Assembly (NCBI RefSeq): GCF_004770995.1
Contig: NZ_RQHW01000047.1
Location: forward strand, 558,001-622,000
Source: Leptospira idonii
GTDB lineage: Bacteria; Spirochaetota; Leptospiria; Leptospirales; Leptospiraceae
Length of the DNA stretch: 64,000 nucleotides
Direction: 5' to 3'
Numbering within the stretch: the first letter of the stretch is position 1; each line of letters begins with the position of its first letter. The position numbers were made by a program, and so were the translations under genes. Below are positions 63,372 through 64,000 of the stretch, piece by piece. Under the pieces are notes generated by a model. The model did not search any database. It had not been told where the DNA came from and saw nothing but the letters and a program-made list of their open reading frames with translations.

Positions 63372-64000
63372 AACCCTCTATCTTATTCTTATTTCTCTGC
63401 TGATCGCACTTGGGATCTCCGCACAATCAGCACTGGATGAAATTTCCTTAGGAAAGGAAAAACAATCAGCAAACGATTGTAAAAAGGCAATCATCCATTT
63501 CCAAACAGCCCTACAAAGAAATTCGAATTCGATTGAAGCAAAGATCGGATACGCACAATGTTCCAAAATATTAGGCTCCATTACGGACAGTAAACGTGCC
63601 TTTTCCGAAGTTTTGAAGAGAGATCCCAAAAACTTCGATGCAGTGATCGGTCTTACTGAGATCAATATCGAGCTGGGAGAGTTCTCTGAGGTTCCCAAAA
63701 GGATCGACCCTCTTCTTGAAGAATACCCGAACCATACAGGGCTTCGCATCTTAGAGTCCCGTTTTTTATTTGCGCAAGGCAGAAAGGAATTGGCCATCCA
63801 TAAATTACAGCGATTGAGTGAAAAATTGAATCATCCTACGGATGTGGAAAAGATGTTAGGTGAACTCTATCTACTGACAGGAAAATGGAAAGATTCGGAA
63901 GAAAGCCTTTCCAGATACACCAGCCTTTCTCCCAGTGATCCGGACGGATTTTATCTAAAAGCCCAACTGAATCTTTTTCAAAATTACTTTCATGTTCCTA
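63361..64000 (+). CDS. Exported TPR protein (partial)
   Basis: Begins at GTG 63361, overlapping the end of the NHL/VWA gene by 11 bp, and runs off the window (213 codons seen). It has a signal peptide ending at about AQSALDE, then repeating helical pairs of the tetratricopeptide type (KKAIIHFQTALQRNSNSIEA, KRAFSEVLKRDPKNFDA and others). Presumably works with its neighbour in the envelope. The C-terminus is not visible. Confidence 0.75.
   Translation, partial: MKIRTLYLILISLLIALGISAQSALDEISLGKEKQSANDCKKAIIHFQTALQRNSNSIEAKIGYAQCSKILGSITDSKRAFSEVLKRDPKNFDAVIGLTEINIELGEFSEVPKRIDPLLEEYPNHTGLRILESRFLFAQGRKELAIHKLQRLSEKLNHPTDVEKMLGELYLLTGKWKDSEESLSRYTSLSPSDPDGFYLKAQLNLFQNYFHVP

Noticed and set aside
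1..64000. CRISPR arrays, tRNA/rRNA genes, insertion sequences, prophage or integrase
   Set aside because: Looked for repeat-spacer patterns, cloverleaf-like runs, transposase motifs and terminal repeats; none seen.

Overview
The window is a gene-dense bacterial chromosome segment, almost certainly from the Leptospiraceae and most likely Leptospira. The basis is indirect but consistent. There are several SpoIIE/PP2C-type phosphatases and 7TMR-DISM receptors. Lipoproteins have loose lipoboxes, and OmpL47-like Ig/beta domains occur. Menaquinone is made by the futalosine route (mqnA, mqnC). TTG/GTG starts are frequent and base composition is moderately AT-rich. I found no rRNA, tRNA, CRISPR array, insertion sequence or prophage, and no gene-free stretch longer than 300 bases.

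Layout. 1-3.8 kb (minus): a division/cell-wall cluster, rsmH, ftsL-like, murE, mraY (cut by the window edge), with no ftsI between ftsL and murE. 3.9-10 kb: HIT hydrolase, cheR, mqnA, a lipoprotein, and a PP2C phosphatase followed by an ammonium transporter. 10-20 kb: envelope proteins, a metallophosphoesterase, a GMC oxidoreductase paired with a Cys-nucleophile alpha/beta hydrolase, and an SDR. 20-24.4 kb: two tandem 7TMR-DISM receptors with near-identical sensor/membrane halves but different outputs (nucleotide cyclase versus PP2C phosphatase). 24.5-33.2 kb: typA, then a housekeeping run rplU-prp-rpmA-obg-proB-proA-nadD-yqeK-LytR_C protein-rsfS. 33-43 kb: YyaL-like protein, TolC-like protein, M20 amidohydrolase, enoyl-CoA hydratase, and a minus-strand operon of thiolase-like protein, GT9 glycosyltransferase, aminopeptidase P and MarR regulator.

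43-46.3 kb: bacterioferritin, an RlmL-type methyltransferase that seems to start at ATA, a vertebrate-type N-acetylglutamate synthase and a DCC-family protein. 46.3-49.2 kb (minus): the most interesting cassette, a lysine 2,3-aminomutase-like radical SAM enzyme, a D-Ala-D-Ala-ligase-type ATP-grasp enzyme and a haem-oxygenase-like putative diiron oxidase, all with overlapping reading frames. This looks like a compact, possibly undescribed beta-amino-acid pathway. 49.2-64 kb: HAD phosphatase, GerMN protein, diguanylate cyclase, mqnC divergent from a menaquinone-linked Fe-S oxidoreductase, a LysM/FecR - Ig-like - PP2C operon, prfC, an NHL/TPR/VWA-like protein and a partial TPR protein.

Regulatory structure of note: an imperfect palindrome (YTGACAAG ... 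T-run ... CCTGTCAR) occurs in two unrelated divergent intergenic regions. A TTAGNNNNCTAA MarR/SlyA-type site precedes the enoyl-CoA hydratase next to a MarR gene. A Fur-like palindrome and a terminator lie in the 52.4-52.5 kb gap. No searches were run; all family assignments rest on motifs read from the translations.
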